Shown here: piece after piece, positions 35,516 through 47,710 of the stretch
Layout: the number at the start of each line of letters is the position of its first letter
Position numbering within the stretch: position 1 is the stretch's first letter
Source: Yamagishiella unicocca
Lineage: Eukaryota > Chlorophyta > Chlorophyceae > Chlamydomonadales > Volvocaceae
Direction of reading: 5' to 3'
Assembly: GCA_003116995.1 (NCBI GenBank)
Contig: BDSL01000105.1
Location: 248,001-312,000 of the forward strand
Length of the DNA: 64,000 nucleotides
Position numbers and translations under genes: made by a program
Notes under the pieces: generated by a model
Seen by the model: the letters and a program-made list of their open reading frames with translations, nothing else
Told to the model about the DNA's origin: nothing
Databases searched by the model: none

Positions 35516-36361
35516 GCGTGCCTAGCAGTGGCAAGCTGTCTGCGCCTGCGTTCCGAGAGCGCAACCCTGCCACATATGTTCGGAGAGCGCAACCCCGCCA
35601 GACATGTTTAGTTGGGAGGGACCCAAGGCCCCCATCGTTACTCAAGTACAAGTGCTCGTAACCGTACTTTGGACTAGCACCGTGTGGACGGGTCTCCTGC
35701 CGCAACTGACCTCCCAGGCTAGCATGCTGTGTAAACACGCCGGCCCCATATTAGTTTGTTGGGTGGGAGGGTGGTCGCGAACGCAAGAGTCGATTTTAAG
35801 TCACTGTACGGCTACGATGGATGCTGAGTCTCTCCTGTCCCTTTTGGCATCACCATCATATCAACAGGTGCGTTGATTCCTTGAGTTGATTCCTTGAACT
35901 CCCGTTGGGTACTGCTGAACACTCATAGTGTATTCCACTTTCATCCAGGAAGCACTCCCGCTGAGGTGGGTTGTTCCGCCCGAGGGCAGCTACAACTTCC
36001 TGGACCGCGTTGTACAGCCCGATTCTACCACGGTTTCGCACCTTTCTACCCTGGTTATTCCCTTCTTCTAGGGGAGATTCCGGTCCAACAAGTAGGTGCT
36101 GTCTAGATCTTGTAGCTTGGGCTATTCTGTTACTGGTCAGGTGATGGGCTACTCCTGAACGGTGACTTCACGCAGGCTGCACCACCTGCTACGTTCTCTG
36201 GCTTGCAGCTGGCTTCTACTTTGCGCCACCTGAGGCCCGCTCCTACCAGCTACGACGACGCTCCCGGCTAAGCCACTCGCCAGCGCAGATTGGTGGGAGC
36301 GCACTCGCTGTTGCAGCACGTTCTGGCTGACAGCACTCGGGATAAGCTGCAATCCAATCTG

Positions 36362-37427
36362 CCGCCCGCCGGGAGCTAGCCACGTGGTTGGTTGAGTTCG
36401 GCAACGGCAGCAACTTGCGCAACTGCACCCCCGATGACTTGCTTATCTACATCATGGAGCATTTGCTGCCCAATCACCGTGGTCGGAAGCGCGACGATAG
36501 TTTGTGTGGGCCTTCCGCACTCAAGTCATAACTGTCACAATTGTCCGGGTTTCTCACCCGGCTCGGCCGTACTGGATTGTACTTCGAGTCGACTGGTCAG
36601 GGCAATCCGTGTGAGTCCGTGTGGGTCTCCGATTTCCGTAAGGCATACCAGCGAGTGTCTACGCTGGGCGGCTATGATGAGGAGCACTCGGCGGTGCCCT
36701 TGACGGTTGAGAAACATCAGCAGCTGGTTGCTTACTTGTGGGCGCAAGCAGAGGCCGCCACTACCATTATCGACACCTTGCTGATCTCGTGAGACCTGCT
36801 GCTCTGCTCCCAGTACATGTGGGCAAGCGCGCAGCGGGGACACGACGTCGGCAAGCTGGGCCTGGCGGATTTCGCGGACCCAGCTGACATCCGCCGACCC
36901 TTTGGCGCTTTCCCGCTGCTGGCGCCCGCTCTTTGGCCGGCGGGCTATCACGGTCCGGTGTTGTGCGCCGTGGAGCGGGGTACTAAGGCCAGCCGATTCA
37001 GCCCGGCGGCCCCCGTCTACCTGTACCCCACGCCAGGCCAGCCGGCATTCTGTTTCGTGTACACTCTGGCTTATTACATGGCTGTGGCCACCCGCCCCGA
37101 CGCCCCGGAGGGTAGCACCGTCACGGACCACCTGTTCCGCCCGCTGAACAGCGACCGGCGCGGCTTCAAATCCGCTCCTATCAGCAGCGCTGCTCTGGGC
37201 GCCCGCCTCCGCCTTCGCCTCATGCTTTCCGGTGCCTACTCGGGCGATACCAACTGTAGCTTCCGCCAAGGTTTCCTACAGAACTCCGCTTCACAGGGTG
37301 TGGGCGTGTATGCCTGCACGCCCAGAGCCAACTCAGCGCTGAGGCCATGCTGAAGAGGTACTTGGACCCCAACCGCCACCCGGATTCGCGCAGTGTCCGC
37401 AGCCGCACTCAACCGTCTCCCGAATGA
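36362..37427 (+). pseudogene. Tyrosine recombinase of a DIRS/Crypton-like element, broken
   Basis: The reconstructed frame begins around TWLVEFGNGSNLRNCTPDD, an N-terminal SAM-like domain. It passes GNPCESVWVSDFRKAYQRV and HSAVPLTVEKHQQLVAYLW. It then reads MWASAQRGHDVGKLGLADF, where the Arg of QRGHD fits the first catalytic Arg of tyrosine recombinases. Later TNCSFRQGFLQ occupies the HxxR box, with Cys where His is expected. AEAMLKRYLDPNRH supplies a candidate catalytic Tyr. The frame is broken by in-frame stops at 36,529 and 36,790 and by a frameshift near 37,325-37,335, after which it ends at the stop at 37,425. It is therefore a dead mobile-element recombinase. No reverse transcriptase was seen beside it, so Crypton-like and DIRS-like origins remain open. 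Confidence 0.6.
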
Positions 37428-38724
37428 CACGGTTTAGCCGCATGTGGAGGGGGGGTGGCTTTCTTCACGCCTAACGCGGTACTCCTATGCCTAGAATATC
37501 GCCTCTGTCGTTCGGAGGGGGCTATTTATACGCAGTGGTGCAGGCACTGAGCCAGCCGCTGCTACCGATGTTACATCCGTACTTTCATACATACGGTACG
37601 CGTCCGTTCAAGCCAGGGGGGCAATGGACACAAGAGAGAAAAATAAATTCAACTGGGATCAATCTCACCACCTCCTCTTTTACGCCTGCTGTTCCGCACC
37701 TTCCGTACTTCCGTACAGCCTAGGCCGAGCACTTCAAGGTCTTCAACCATGCTCATGCTCAATTCACTCCGTACGTATAACACTATTACGGCATATTGGA
37801 GAGGGCGTTACTCCTGCTGCTGCTGCGGCATTGTTGGAATCGCCGAGTGCTCCGACAACCAGCAGCATTGTGGTTTTGGTCCAAGCCGACCCTCACATTA
37901 TGTGGACGTTAATTTGACATTTACAACAGTCAGCAAAAAATATGGTGAGGAATGTCAGGCCGCCACACAGTACACTCGTATCCTGCTGGTACAAATCGCC
38001 GGAACCATTTGTTGTCTGCATGCCGTTGTTTCATTTTCATTCCCATCTGCAGGATACCACGGCAGTGGTCATGCGGCGTGCATAGCAGAAAAGGTCTGCG
38101 AGCAGAATGAAGTAGTGCTCGCGCAGTGCTTCTTTACAAAGGAGCAGCACAACATGCCTACCCATTTTTTTACTTACACCAGTTATTTATGTGGATCCCC
38201 ACGGAGTAACCCGTGCACAATGGTTTTTACGTAGCTAACTCCGACCACAACCCACGCCGACCGGAACTCGCCCCCCACCCACCCAACTCCGCCACCCACG
38301 CACACTCCTACACAGGACTTGACATACTCCACTGTCGGCGGCGACTCAGATGTTGGTGAAGGGGACCGGCCGCACAAAAAACAAAAAAGAGACAGGTGGG
38401 CTGGGCGGTCGGTTGGCGCCGGGGGCAGGGGTCGGCTGGAGCCAGTCGGCATAAACCGTACGGATCTGCCTACTGTGATGCGGGTCGGGTAGAGCAGCAG
38501 GGCCGCACTACTCGCCTCGCAGTTTGGCTCTGCTAGCGTCGCAGTAGTGTTGCCTCGTGGTGATGCTGCATCCACTTACCTCCTCCAGTACGCGGCCCAA
38601 CGCTTCCTTGCCACTGCGGCGCGAGGTCTTGACGACCGCGGTTGATAGGTCGTGCTGATGTGAGTGGTCCCATGGGCGCGCATGTCGCCTTCCTTCCCCC
38701 ACCTACCATCCGTGTCACCTATCC
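37428..38724. other. Spacer upstream of the NLR-like gene
   Basis: No exon is supported. The stretch just before 38,725 presumably carries the promoter and 5' untranslated region. A CAG directly before GGAGGGTGCTGG at 38,733 could instead be a splice acceptor, which would place the true start further left. Confidence 0.35.
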
Positions 38725-41700
38725 ATGTGCAGGGAGGGTGCTGGCGTGACTACTACTGTGAAATGCAAAATCCTGTTGCCCACATCCGAGCTGGGCATCA
38801 CACTGCGGGGCCTGCGGAAAGCGCACACTCTGTTGCGTGACAAGTTTGGTAACGAGTTTGAGGCCATGAGCACCAGCGATGTGGTCGAGAAGTGGGTGAA
38901 GGAGGTGACGAAGCGGGATCATTGCCGCCTGGTCGAGATGGAGGATCTGGTAGACCCCCGAGATGTGAGGCCGCCCCGGTACTTCGTCAGCCACGCATGT
39001 AGGTTGTGATGCTGCCGGTGGCTGGGTGGCTCGGGTGGGGTCCGTGAGGACTCACGAGTCGGCTGGTGGCGACAAGGCGGCTGACGGCAGTACACGGAGG
39101 CAGAGGGGATCGTATCATTGGTGCTGGTTAGAGCTACCGGCGCAGCAGGGTGGGGCGCAGCAGGGTGGGGCGCAGCAGGGTTGGGCGCAGCAGGGTGGGG
39201 CGCAGCAGGGTGGGGCGCAGCAGGGTGGGGCGCAGCAGGGTGGGGCGCAGCGGCATGTCGCTGTTTGGAGCCTGCTGGCAAGATGGGTATAGGGCGTTGT
39301 GGGGATGCGCTCAAAGTATGGATGCACTCCCAGAAGAGGGCTTAGCGACTGGGGCAGATGGAGTTCAGTAGTCTCGCACGGGTGGAAACATATAACCGAC
39401 AAGGGCAAGAAGGAGAGGAAAGGGGTAGGCAAGGGCGACGGGAGCGGGGGAGTGTGTGTGGGCAGAGGGGAGGGGGATCAGGCGGGGCGACGTATGTCGG
39501 TGCGCACCCCTGATTAGCCTGCATTCCATCGCTCAGTCCTGGTCCAGCAAACTTAGCTCATTATGTTTAGTTTACTGGCTCCTCACAGCCCCTTGCCACC
39601 ATGCGCATGTTGTCTGCTCCTAGAATGTGCTCAAGAACCATCTGCGATGTGCATGTACGTTTTGTTTATGTAGCGTTCTCCCTGGCATATAGCTGTATGC
39701 ATGTGCCGCGCCATGCATGCACACCCGGATAGATAGATGCTGACTTTATCGCGCGGCCAATCAATATGTTGCCCTGACTCTGCATTCCTTGCCCCAGGGA
39801 GGAACAAGGCAGGTTGTCTGATCAAGTCCGTGCTGGACTTCCTGCAGAATGCTAGCGACGACACCACAGTCTGGCTGGACTGCTTCTCCGTGAACCAGCA
39901 TGACGGCACGGAGGCCAAGAAGCAAGACATAACGGCTGAGGCGTTTGGAGACACTGTCAAAGCGTGCAGCCAGGGAACGATTGTGGTGATGGAGGGGGGC
40001 TGCAGGCCGGCCACCCGTGCATGGTGCATCTTTGAGTGGGCCAGGACGCTGGATGTGCACGGTATGGATGGGCTCCACATGCACCTCGGTCCGGAGGATC
40101 TCACTTCCGTGTTCAAGAGCATCAACGTTGCGGAAGCAGAGTGTGTTGACCCCAAGGACAAGGAAATGATCTTGGCGGAGGTTAATAAGCGCAACGGGTT
40201 GCCTGAGAACTTCAACAGCAAGCTAAAGCTGCAGCTCATGCTCCAACCATTGAGGTACAAGATGGACCTGGGACGGCTTATGGAAAGGGCAAAGGGCACT
40301 AAATGGCAGCTTGGAGCCATTAGGAAGTGGCTGAACTCACCATCTGCGGGCCGAGTGTTGTGTGTCGAGGCTGGGGCAGGCGAAGGCAAGTCCACTGTCT
40401 CGGCCGTGCTGGCAAGAGGAGATTTGTTTCCTGGTGCCATCACTGCTTACCACTTCATCAAGTACTCCGACCAGCGCCGTCTGGACCCTGTACAAGTCAT
40501 CAAGAGCCTGGCGTTCCAGCTATCCGAACGGTGAGCATTTTGTCCAAAGGATGGGTGGAAGCGGATGCTGGAAGGGTAGTCAGCGCGGGTGTGTCGAGGG
40601 CTTCACGCCTCGCTGTTCTGGGGCCTGAGGGGAGTTGGGACTAGCGGGTAGCTTGCTAATTGGGTGGCTCTTAGACCGTGTGGTTTGGGGCATTTTGCAT
40701 TGCGGCAAGGTGGCCGTCTTTCGTTAGCTTATGTGTATGCTTGTTGGTGTCACCTAGTCCTGGACGGTCGGTCATCGCTTGGGACAAGGCTAGCTCCCCT
40801 GGGGTGAGAGCTTTCACAGGTGTGGGACAACTAGGCCTGTTGGTTCGCGCCAAATAAGGCTGCGCAAAGGCGCGATCGGCCGATTGCTGAAGCCCTCGCA
40901 AAGCATAGGACCAGCAGCTAAGCACCATAGCGCCTTCTCACTTGCTGCTCGTGTTCCTGGCAGGCTTCCGTGGTTCCGAGAGCGCCTGCTGCAGCTGGAC
41001 GTGACCAAGGTGGCCCGGCTAAGGGATATGGAGGAAGCGTTCGACATGCTCATCATGGGGCCGTTCAGCAATGGGAGTCGGGAGCTCATGGACAAGATGG
41101 AGATGTCACAGGTGGTGATCCTGCTGGATGCTTTGGATGAGGCAGACCCGCTGGACGAGCAGCTGCAGCAACCGCAGGCGGCAAGCAGCAGCGGCGATGG
41201 CAGCAGCAGCGGCAAGCGGACTTGCCCAGTTGCGTGCGGCAATAGCATCCTGCTGCTCATCACCGCCCACCTGAAGAACCTACCATCTCACGTTCGCTTT
41301 ATACTTACCACCCGACCTGACGCGGCGGTGGGCCAGGTAATGCCCTGCCTGGAGCGCACGTTTCTGGGCAGTGTGGTGCGGATGTCGCCCGCGGAGTTAT
41401 ACACCATGGCCGGCAGCGGCATGGCAACAGCTGCTGGCAGCAGCATGCTGGTATACTACACAGTTGCAGCAGCCATCAGTGCTGGCCCCGAGCATTCAGT
41501 CCCTACCACCTTCCCAGATGGGTCCCCCCAGCAGGCCGACGTGTACGGCCTTTTCCAGCAAATCTTCGAGTCTGCGTATGGAAAGCTCAGCCATGATGAT
41601 GCTGTCCTGGTGGCTGCCCTGGTGGCTGTAGTGGTGGCTGCCAAGGAGCCCCTGTCACACTCCTTCATCCAGCAGCTAGGCCTGGATGGTGTCGTAGAGA

Positions 41701-44700
41701 AGCTACCAGGTTTCCATACGCTGTTCTTCTTGGATGAGCACCACCTGTACACGGTGAGCAAAGCAGGGCTAGCGGGTTCTGACAGCAGGGCTAGCGGGTT
41801 CGGAAGCAGTCACAGCTATTGTCGCTGTGGGTATGTGTGTGTGCTGATTTTTGGGGCAGGTGCAGGTGTTACGGCCAGGGTGTGGGAGGTAGCCACACAT
41901 GCAGTTGGCTAGGACGAGTTGGAACTACCATTGCATACCAGGTAGCCTCTGGTGCGGTTTGTTCCATTCCTACTATGCATGTTGTCGTACACGTAAGCTG
42001 TTTTCCATCCTTAGCACACGCTTGCATGGTGGTCCCATACCCCCCACCTGCATGGTGGACCCATACCCCACCTTCAGGTGCACAAGACCCTGACAGACTG
42101 GCTGCGGGATTCCGCCCAGAGTGGCAAGCACGCAGCTAATATTGGAGATGGCCACACCCGCATAGGTCTGCATCTGGCTGAGACCTGGAGACAGCAGTGT
42201 TCAGGCTCTCTAGCCAGTAGCGGCTCTTCATACATGCTCAAGTACACGGTGGTTCACTTGGCCGCAGCAGCGCAGTACAGGCCGGGTGCTGCAAGCTGTT
42301 TGGATTGCATGTTGCGTGATTGGAGCTTCCTGAAGGCTATCATCGACACCGGCAACGCCCCTGCTGCCATTGGTGCCCTGGGTGGCATGGAGTCGCAGAC
42401 GGAGTACAGCCACGATGTGCTCCGTTGGCTGTCAGTTGAGAAGGCCCGCTTGCAGGGTCAGTCAGAGGGCGAGCTGTTAGCACACGCTGTTGCAACCCTG
42501 CCCTGCAACACCAAGCTGTACCTGGCAGCGGTCGACAAAGCAAAGCAGCTCTGGAGGGCCCGCCTGTGCCTGCCACCATCCAGGGGTGACTGGGAAGCAT
42601 GTCGAGCAGTGCTGGAGGTGAGACTGGAAGCTTATCTGATCCTGCCCTTCCCCCCGCCCTACGAAAGTAAGGCCCAATCTCAACCACGCCTCAACCCTGA
42701 CCTGACACTGCCGTCATACCGCCCCCTTCCCAGCCTGACACCACCCCAACCTCATCCCAACCCCAACACCACACCACATAACCCCAATTACACCGCCTAA
42801 GAACCCAACTAGATCCCATGAACCCCATGACCCCACCACATCCCCCCCAATGCCCCCCTTTTCGTACACGGGTTTTCCTTGCAAAACCCCCCAAATCCCC
42901 ACGGGTCTTTCTCGAAACCCCCCGATCCCAGCCTGGACCCCCAGTCTCCACCACAATTGGCTTCGCCTATTATTATGACCAGCGTTTACTTCTTAAGATC
43001 AGCTTCTCCTCCAGCCGCCTTTACTTAGTTCACTGCTTCATTCGTGTTCATGGCGCCAATTAGATTTCCTACAAGCCTATCTTTCCGTTATGTTACGATT
43101 CAACAGCGCCTCCGACTATTCGCCAACAACCCCTTCTTGGACCACGATCTTCGTCTCCTTTGATTTGTCGCCCCCCGCCCGGATCCTGCCGCATCCCCCC
43201 CTCGACCCCCCCTCCCCCCCGACCCCACAGCATACCCCGCCCATCGTCATCCCCGGACCCACCCCGACCCGACCCTTACCTCCCACTGGGATCACCCCGA
43301 CTGAAAACATCGAACCCATTCCAAACCCTAATCGTTTTCCAACTACAATATCACAGGGTCACACCCTCTGGGTTACCAGCGTCGCCTTCACTCCGGACGG
43401 CAAGCAGGTAGCCAGCGGCAGTAGGGACACGTCTGTGCGCATCTGGGACACAGCCACAGGCCAATGCAGCGCCACACTGCAGGGTCACACGAACTCGGTT
43501 AACAGCGTGGCCTTCAGCCCGGACGGCAAGCAGGTAGCCAGTGGCAGTTGGGACATGTCTGTGCGCATCTGGGACACAGCCACAGGGCAGTGCAGCGCGA
43601 CACTGCAGGGTCATCAGGGCATGGTTACCAGCGTGGCCTTCAGCCCGGACGGCAAGCAGGTAGCCAGTGGCAGCTACGACATGTCTGTGCGCATCTGGGA
43701 CACAGCCATGGGCCAGTGCAGCGCCACACTGCAGGGTCATACGGGCAGGGTTACCAGCGTGGCCTTCAGCCCGGACGGCAAGCAGGTAGTCAGCGGCAGT
43801 TGGGACAAGTCTGTGCGCATCTGGGACGCAGCCATGGGGCAGTGCAGCGCCACACTGCAGGGTCACACATACCAGGTTACCAGCGTGGCCTTCAGCCCGG
43901 ACGGCAAGCAGGTAGCCAGCTGCAGTGACGGAAAGTCTGTGCGCATCTGGGACACAGCCACGGGCCAGTGCAGCGCCAAACTGAAGGGTCACACATACCA
44001 GGTTACCAGCGTGGCCTTCAGCCCGGATGGCAAGCAGGTAGCCAGCGGCAGTTACGATCACACTGTGCGCATCTGGGACACAGCCACGGGGGAGTGCAGC
44101 GCCACACTGCAGGGTCACACGGAGGCGGTTACCAGTGTGGCCTTCAGCCCGGACGGCAAGCAGGTAGCCAGCGGCAGTCGGGACCAGTCTGTGCGCATCT
44201 GGGACACAGCCACGGTCCAGTGCAGCGCCACACTGCAGGGTCACACAGGCGAGGTTACCAGCGTGGCCTTCAGCCCAGACGGCAAGCAGGTAGCCAGCGG
44301 CGGTTACGACAAGTCTGTGCGCATCTGGGACACAGCCACGGGGCAGTGCAGCGCCACACTGCAGGGTCATCAAGGCACGGTTATCAGTGTGGCCTTCAGC
44401 CCGGACGGCAAGCAGGTAGCCAGCAGCAGTTATGACAAGTCTGTGCGCATCTGGGACACAGCCACGGGCCAGTGCAGCGCCACACTGCAGGGTCAACAGG
44501 GCGAGGTTTCCAGCGTGGCCTTCAGCCCAGACGGCAAGCAGATTGCCAGCGGCAGTTACGACAAGTCTGTGCGCATCTGGGACACAGCCACAGGGCAGTG
44601 CAGCACCATCCTGCAGGGTCACACGGGCGAAGTTACCAGCGTTGCCTTCAGCCCGGACGGCAAGCAGATTGCCAGCGGCAGTTACGACAAGTCTGTGCGC

Positions 44701-47064
44701 ATCTGGGACACAGCCACGGGGCAGCGCAGCACCACACTGCAGGGTCACACGGAGGCGGTTAACAGCGTGGCCTTCAGCCCGGACGGCAAGCAGGTAGCCA
44801 GCGGCAGTTATGACAAGTCGGTGCGCATCTGGGACACAGCCACGGGCCAGTGCAGCACCACACTGCAGGGTCACACGGGTGAGGTTATCAGCATGGCCTT
44901 CAGCCCAGACGGCAAGCAGGTAGTCAGCGGCAGTCGGGACCAGTCTGTGCGCATCTGGGACACAGCCACAGGCCAGTGCAGCGCCACACTGCAGGGTCAT
45001 CAGGGCATGGTTTCCAGCGTGGCCTTCAGCCCGGACGGCAAGCAGGTAGCCAGTGGCAGTTACGACACGTCTGTGCGCATCTGGGACACAGCCACGGGTC
45101 AGTGCAGCGCCACACTGCAGGGTCACACGGGCGAGGTTACCAGCGTGGCCTTCAGCCGGGACGGCAAGCAGGTAGCCAGTGGCAGTTACGACAAGTCTGT
45201 GCGCATCTGGGACACAGCCACAGGCCAGTGCAGCGCCACACTGCAGGGTCAACAGGGCATGGTTACCAGCGTGGCCTTCAGCCCGGACGGCAAGCAGGTA
45301 GCCAGTGGCAGTTACGACATGTCTGTGCGCATCTGGGACACAGCCACGGGCCAGTGCAGCGCCACACTGCAGGGTCAACAGGGCATGGTTACCAGCGTGG
45401 CCTTCAGCCCGGACGGCAAGCAGGTAGCCAGCGGCAGTTATGACAAGTCTGTGCGCATCTGGGACACAGCCACGGGCCAGTGCAGTGCCACACTGCAGGG
45501 TCAACAGGGCATGGTTACCAGCGTGGCCTTCAGCCCGGACGGCAAGCAGGTAGCCAGCGGCAGTTACGACATGTCTGTGCGCATCTGGGACACAGCCACG
45601 GGCCAGTGCAGCGCCACACTGCAGGGTCATCAGGGCGAGGTTACCAGCGTGGCCTTCAGCCCGGACGGCAAGCAGGTAGCCAGCGGCAGTTATGACAAGT
45701 CTGTGCGCATCTGGGACACAGCCACGGGCCAGTGCAGCGCCACACTGCAGGGTCACACGGAGGAGGTTAACATCGTGGCCTTCAACCCGGACGGCAAGCA
45801 GGTAGCCAGCGGCAGTTGGGACATGTCTGTGCGCATCTGGGACACAGCCATGGGGCAGTGCAGCGCCACACTGCAGGGTCACACGGAGGCGGTTACCAGC
45901 GTGGCCTTCAGTCCGGACGGCAAGCAGGTAGCCAGCAGCAGTCACGACAAGTCTGTGCGCATCTGGGATACAGCCACAGGCCAGTGCAGCGCCACACTGC
46001 AGGGTCACACGGGCGAGGTGACCAGCGTGGCCTTCAGCCCGGACGGCAAGCAGGTAGCCAGCGGTAGTTACGACAAGTCTGTGCGCATCTGGGACACAGC
46101 CACAGGCCAGTGCAGCGCCACACTGCAGGGTCATCAGGGCATGGTTACCAGCGTGGCCTTCAGCCCGGACGGCAAGCAGGTAGCCAGTGGCAGTTACGAC
46201 ATGTCTGTGCGCATCTGGGACACAGCCACGGGCCAGTGCAGCGCCACACTGCAGGGGCACACGGAGGAGGTTAACAGCGTGGCCTTCAGCCCGGACGGCA
46301 AGCAGGTAGCCAGCGGCAGTTATGACAAGTCTGTGCGCATCTGGGACACAGCCACGGGCCAGTGCAGTGCCACACTGCAGGGTCAACAGGGCATGGTTAC
46401 CAGCGTGGCCTTCAGCCCGGACGGCAAGCAGGTAGCCAGTGGCAGCTACGACATGTCTGTGCGCATCTGGGACACAGCCACGGGCCAGTGCAGCGCCACG
46501 CTGCAGGGTCACACTAACTGGGTTACCAGCGTGGCCTTTAGCCGGGACGGCAAGCAGGCAGCCAGCGGCAGTTGGGACAAGTCTGTGCGCATCTGGGACA
46601 CAGCCACGGGCCAGTGCAGCGCCACGCTGCAGGGTCACACGAACTGGGTTACCAGCGTGGCCTTCAGCCCGGACGGCAAGCAGGTAGCCAGCGGCAGTTA
46701 CGATCACACTGTGCGCATCTGGGACACAGCCACGGTCCAGTGCAGCGCCACACTGCAGTGTCACACGGGCGAGGTTGCCAGCGTCGCCTTCAGCCCGGAC
46801 GGCAAGCAGGTAGCCAGCGGCAGTTACGACAAGTCTGTGCGCATCTGGGACACAGCCACGGGCCAGTGCAGCGCCACACTGCAGGGTCACACGGAGGAGG
46901 TTCACAGCGTGGCCTTCAGCCAGGACGGCAAGCAGGTAGCCAGCGGTAGTTGGGACATGTCTGTGCGCATCTGGGACACAGCTCAGGCCAGTGCAGCACC
47001 ACACTGCAGGGTCACACGGGCGAGGTTTCCAGCGTGGCCTCTATCCCGGATGGCAAGCAGGTAG
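38725..47064 (+). CDS. NLR/STAND-type receptor: TIR-like domain, NACHT NTPase, 29 WD40 repeats
   Basis: Exons are 38725-38998, 39798-40530, 40964-41753, 42078-42617 and 43357-47064. They total 6,045 bases (2,014 residues) with GT-AG junctions and matching phases. Residues 86-92 read YFVSHAW, with the Trp codon split by intron 1. WLDCFSVNQHD (from Trp117) and RAWCIFEW (Trp167, Cys168, Glu171) follow. I read this block as a TIR-like domain. The P-loop NTPase shows Walker A GAGEGKST (284-291) and Walker B LLDALDEAD (Asp391, Asp394, Glu395), the D-x-x-D-E form typical of NACHT proteins. LTTRPD and VHKTLTDWL fit NACHT C-terminal subdomains. From residue 780 on there are 29 tandem WD40 units of 42 residues, enough for about four propellers. 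Such proteins are usually cytosolic sensors that oligomerise upon ligand binding through the repeats; this role is inferred. A one-base deletion near 46,985 shifts the last repeat. The first Met is uncertain. Confidence 0.88.
39139..39255. repeat. 15-bp minisatellite in intron 1 of the NLR-like gene
   Basis: Eight units of GCGCAGCAGGGTGGG, one with TTGG in place of TGGG. The array is intronic. Confidence 0.9.
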
Positions 47065-47096
47065 CCAGCGTTAGCCAGGACATGATCAATGCCTAA
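43357..47096 (+). repeat. 126-bp WD40-coding tandem array, 29 units plus a decayed 30th
   Basis: Each unit encodes GHxxxVxSVAFSPDGKQ then VASGSxDxSVRIWDTATG and QCSATLQ. Between units most bases are identical. Amino-acid variation concentrates at unit positions 3, 4, 5, 7, 23 and 25, with rare changes elsewhere. After a one-base deletion in unit 29, the original frame can be followed through a partial 30th unit (EVSSVASIPDGKQVASVSQD) to a stop at 47,094. Confidence 0.95.
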
Positions 47097-47710
47097 TGCC
47101 ACCCGATATGCCTCATTAGTTGAAAGTGCCCAGCCTCACAGGTAGTGCCCAACTTCATGTGGGATGCCCACATGCCCAGCAATGCCGTCATCATTTCTCC
47201 TGCCTCTCGTTCTTCAGCATTTCCATCTTTTTCAAGTACCAGCTGTCGTCATGCCCCTTCCATCCACCCCTGACATTCACCCACTCAAACATTTTGTGTG
47301 CGGCCATGTAGTACAGCAGCAGCAGTGAAAATGGCCGCGTCACATGCCAAAGCGACAATGGGAGAAGGCCGGGGATGACAGGGGGGCCGCCAGCGTGGCT
47401 GGGCACAAGGCATCCTGCAGGCCAGTCCCGCAGGCCAGCCAAGTGTGCCATTGTCCTGGCTGGCTGGCTCCCAATGATATGTCTAACAGCAGGCCAGCAA
47501 CATGTGTGTTGCAAGCACTATGCCAGCGGGAAGGGTCTGTCTGAGCCCAGCCACAGGGTGAAGGCAAGGGCAGTAGCGCTCTTCAATGTTGTGTTGCAGC
47601 AAGGGGCTGCAGCAGCAGCTACAGCTGCAGCAACTAGGGTCCACAGATGACGCCATAAGTATGTATGTGTTCGATGGGAAGTCGCCTAGTACATAGCGCA
47701 TGTATGTGTG
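47097..47710. other. 3' flank of the NLR-like gene
   Basis: No exon recognised. It contains the NLR 3' untranslated region. Confidence 0.35.

Noticed and set aside
42841..42940. Possible third copy of the introner-like repeat (words near CACGGGTCTTTCTCGAAACC)
   Set aside because: Only a short C-rich similarity to the element's GAGGAAGACCCGTGG segment; not enough to call a copy.
43351..47004. 1,200-codon antisense frame across the WD40 array
   Set aside because: It stays open only because the 126-base unit has no stop in that frame. The sense frame has WD40 signatures and proper splicing.
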